Of a stretch of 6,321 bases of DNA, positions 5,875 through 6,321 are shown one piece after another. The position numbers were made by a program, and so were the translations under genes. Under the pieces are notes generated by a model, which made no database searches, was not told the origin of the DNA, and worked only from the letters and a program-made list of their open reading frames with translations. The stretch is from Chloroflexia bacterium (lineage in GTDB: Bacteria; Chloroflexota; Chloroflexia; Thermomicrobiales; UBA6265), in the NCBI GenBank assembly GCA_013698285.1, contig JACCVE010000136.1, positions 1 to 6,321 on the forward strand, written 5' to 3'. Numbering within the stretch: position 1 is the stretch's first letter; each line of letters starts with the position of its first letter.

Positions 5875-6321
5875 CTAGCCTGGCCACGACACGGGCGCCA
5901 ATGGTTCGGGGCGCGGCGGTGGACCAGAGACGAGATGCAGGCAGGAGAGATCGAGCGTTCCGGCCACCATTCCTGCGATCAGGGACCAGCCGGTGAGGGG
6001 CGGCTCGGCGGCCGTGAGGAGTCGCTCGACGATGGTGACGAGGTCACCAGCCAGAGCGGCATCCATCGGTGCGAACTTCTCCTCACCGGTACGGTCGGCC
6101 AGGCGGCGAAGGACGAGGTGCGTCTCGCGGGATGGTGACGAGTGCGCACGTACGACGAACTGCCCGGTCGCGAAGGTGTGGCCGAGGTCGGAGCCGGGCG
6201 GACAGGTATACCTGGGAACGTCCGCACCGGCGATGAGGTGGGCGTGGAGTTGGCCGACGTCCTGATGGATCCCGGCGTTGATGACGAGGGCGATCGGATG
6301 CTCGCCGGGATCGTGTCCGGC
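5875..6321 (-). CDS. HIT-like nucleotide hydrolase/transferase family protein, N-terminus beyond the right edge
   Basis: The frame is open from the right edge to TAG at 5877-5875, leaving 148 visible residues and no start. Visible residues 10-32 read as the end of a HIT domain: a hydrophobic strand (IALVINAG, 10-17) followed by GQLHAHLIAG (23-32). HIT proteins hydrolyse or transfer nucleotidyl groups through the middle His of the HxHxH motif. Here the middle and last His are kept (visible residues 26 and 28) but the first position is Gln (24). The remaining 115 or so residues extend well past a minimal HIT domain, with one Cys in YTCPPGSD and a FATGQFVVRAHSSPSRETHLVL segment that I do not recognise in detail. 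The gene ends 128 bases before the fmdB-like gene and probably belongs to a separate transcript. A GalT-like or other HIT-superfamily enzyme is possible; the substrate cannot be told from this fragment. Confidence 0.65.
   Translation of the reverse strand, partial: AGHDPGEHPIALVINAGIHQDVGQLHAHLIAGADVPRYTCPPGSDLGHTFATGQFVVRAHSSPSRETHLVLRRLADRTGEEKFAPMDAALAGDLVTIVERLLTAAEPPLTGWSLIAGMVAGTLDLSCLHLVSGPPPRPEPLAPVSWPG

Noticed and set aside
5747..5887. Upstream extension of the fmdB-like frame to an ATG at 5887
   Set aside because: It would add 47 unrelated residues and cover the extended -10 promoter; the family begins at MPTYSY.
1..6321. Mobile element, CRISPR array, tRNA or rRNA
   Set aside because: No transposase or integrase sequence, no terminal repeats, no regularly spaced repeats and no RNA gene sequence was seen on either strand.

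Overview
The window is GC-rich bacterial DNA in which every gene I can support lies on the minus strand, so the map reads right to left. The gene set is a Tat-exported zinc amidase with several SH3b domains, a short CysE, CysS, an RlmB with a Pro/Arg-rich N-terminus, and an FmdB-type zinc ribbon. Together with the base composition, this suggests a Chloroflexota (Thermomicrobia-like) or similar high-GC lineage. That placement is inference, because the window has no marker that fixes taxonomy.

Layout from right to left: (1) the C-terminal part of a HIT-like protein, open at the right edge (5875-6321). (2) A 128-base gap with a possible weak terminator, an extended -10 promoter and a perfect 8-bp stem-loop. 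(3) fmdB-like zinc ribbon protein (5393-5746). (4) cysE (4656-5336). (5) cysS (3113-4573). (6) rlmB (2272-3165), which starts at TTG inside the 3' end of cysS. (7) An 87-base gap with a promoter-like element whose spacer is filled by a 14-bp perfect palindrome, followed by a leader hairpin. (8) A very large secreted N-acetylmuramoyl-L-alanine amidase (2184 down to the left edge, at least 728 codons) with four complete SH3b domains.

Genes 3 to 6 look like one transcription unit. CysE makes O-acetylserine, the precursor of cysteine. CysS charges cysteine onto tRNA-Cys. RlmB methylates 23S rRNA. The order cysE-cysS-rlmB matches the conserved cluster known from Bacillus and relatives (gltX-cysE-cysS-mrnC-rlmB), but here no mrnC lies between cysS and rlmB. 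The amidase probably has its own promoter and a cell-envelope role.

No mobile element, CRISPR array, tRNA or rRNA is visible, and no stretch over 300 bases lacks a gene. I do not see a clearly new biological system. The points most worth checking are the palindrome inside the amidase promoter, the amidase architecture, and the altered HIT motif.
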